A stretch of 19,485 nt of DNA from DATGCT01 sp964495575 (GTDB lineage Bacteria > Patescibacteriota > Minisyncoccia > UBA6257 > GWB1-50-10), in assembly GCA_964495575.1 (NCBI GenBank), contig CAZBVS010000012.1:1-19485 (forward strand), given 5' to 3'. The notes under the pieces were generated by a model. The model saw nothing but the letters and a program-made list of their open reading frames with translations, made no database searches and had not been told where the DNA came from. This document shows, piece by piece, positions 18,906-19,485 of the stretch. A program made the translations under genes and the position numbers. Each line of letters starts with the position of its first letter. Position 1 is the first letter of the stretch.

Positions 18906-19485
18906 ATGGAAGAAAAATTTACCTTAAACCGAAGTTGTTTTTTAGTAAAAGGATTAAAAAGAGGAGCTATCTATAATTTAGAATCTGGTGATATTTACTC
19001 TATAGACGAAAAAGCAAAAAAATTTCTTGATGAATGTAAGAAAGATAAATCTATTAATGAAATTGTAAACCAAGTAAATTCTTTAAAAACTGAAGAAATT
19101 CTTAATTATTGTTACAAACTAGAAAAAGAAGGACTAGGACTTATGGTCCAAAAAAATAAAACAGTAGAAAAAGTACGAATAAATAAACCTCCTCTTTTAG
19201 AGTTTATCTGGTTAGAATTAACAACCCAATGTCCTTTAAAGTGTGATCATTGTTATGCTCAAAGTGATTCTGAGATTAGGAAAAAGGAAATTATGGACAG
19301 TGAGAGCTGGGTTAAGGTTTTGAAAGAAGCGCATAAGTTAGGTTGTAAAAACGTACAATTTATAGGTGGAGAACCAATGATTATTGGCGAAGACTTAAAG
19401 AAACTGATTTTGAAGGCTAGGGGAATAGGCTATACATTTATTGAAGTATTCACAAATGGAATATTCCTTACCGAAAATTGGGCTA
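18906..19485 (+). CDS. PqqD/RRE-like domain fused to a radical SAM maturase (partial, runs off the window)
   Basis: The first 193 residues are present. Residues about 1-85 look like a PqqD-type RiPP recognition element: NLESGDIYSIDEKAKKFLD followed by helices with INEIVNQVN and EILNYCYKLEKEGL. Residues 98 onward start a radical SAM domain: TTQCPLKCDHCYA gives the [4Fe-4S] ligands C109, C113 and C116, and GGEP (154-157) is the SAM-binding motif. Such fusions install thioether or C-C links in RiPP precursors and usually end in a SPASM domain, which would lie beyond the window. A strong SD (AAAGGAG) precedes ATG 18906. The nearest precursor candidate is the five-cysteine peptide at 17855. Confidence 0.9.
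   Translation, partial: MEEKFTLNRSCFLVKGLKRGAIYNLESGDIYSIDEKAKKFLDECKKDKSINEIVNQVNSLKTEEILNYCYKLEKEGLGLMVQKNKTVEKVRINKPPLLEFIWLELTTQCPLKCDHCYAQSDSEIRKKEIMDSESWVKVLKEAHKLGCKNVQFIGGEPMIIGEDLKKLILKARGIGYTFIEVFTNGIFLTENWA

Noticed and set aside
1..19485. CRISPR array, insertion sequence, prophage or integrase
   Set aside because: I saw no regularly spaced repeats, transposase or integrase motifs, or terminal inverted repeats around any gene block.

Overview
The window looks like a piece of a small, AT-rich bacterial chromosome of the Candidate Phyla Radiation (Patescibacteria, probably Parcubacteria-like). This is an inference from several traits: short single-domain versions of housekeeping proteins (a 369-aa DnaX, a YchF of 338 aa, an RluD-type synthase without an S4 domain), five tRNA genes that do not encode CCA, very tight packing, and many genes with no Shine-Dalgarno (SD) sequence. 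A typical bacterial genome would not combine these.

Layout. 1-3.2 kb: dnaX (minus), a secreted PEBP-family protein, a small DUF4258-like protein, and a membrane GT2 glycosyltransferase with a GtrA domain (minus). 3.2-7.6 kb: a GT-C type membrane glycosyltransferase, the GTPase ychF, then lemA-htpX plus a small unknown gene. 7.6-10.2 kb: tRNA-Ser, thiI, a membrane-anchored 3D-domain wall protein (minus), and an RluD-type pseudouridine synthase. 10.2-10.4 kb: a promoter-driven structured RNA candidate with no ORF. 10.4-13.5 kb: an unknown SD-led gene, a translation block (tRNA-Thr, tRNA-Thr, rpmG, tRNA-Trp, rplS, tRNA-Leu), a conserved hypothetical gene, another unknown SD-led gene and a His-rich small protein. 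13.6-17.8 kb: a nucleotidyltransferase-fold protein, two exported unknown proteins, a membrane-anchored serpin and a DUF2268-like zinc peptidase. Between 14.76 and 15.10 kb lies a second non-coding transcription unit carrying two perfect tRNA T-arms and no tRNA body. 17.8-19.5 kb: a 40-aa, five-cysteine peptide, a second HEXXH protein (minus), and the start of a radical SAM enzyme with an N-terminal PqqD/RRE-like domain.

The most exciting element is the right end. A short SD-led, terminator-bounded gene for a Cys/Pro-rich peptide, a PqqD-like/radical SAM maturase and two HEXXH zinc peptidases together look like an undescribed RiPP (ranthipeptide/sactipeptide-like) system in a streamlined genome. 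The locus runs off the window, so the maturase's SPASM region and any transporter cannot be seen.

The second theme is expression architecture. At least six genes have a -10-like hexamer ending exactly 6 nt before the ATG, as expected of leaderless mRNAs. A different set (the small or unknown proteins and the peptide) carries a strong SD, often a consensus TTGACA promoter, and a private terminator. Two unrelated unknown genes of this second set share an identical 19-nt leader ending in the SD.
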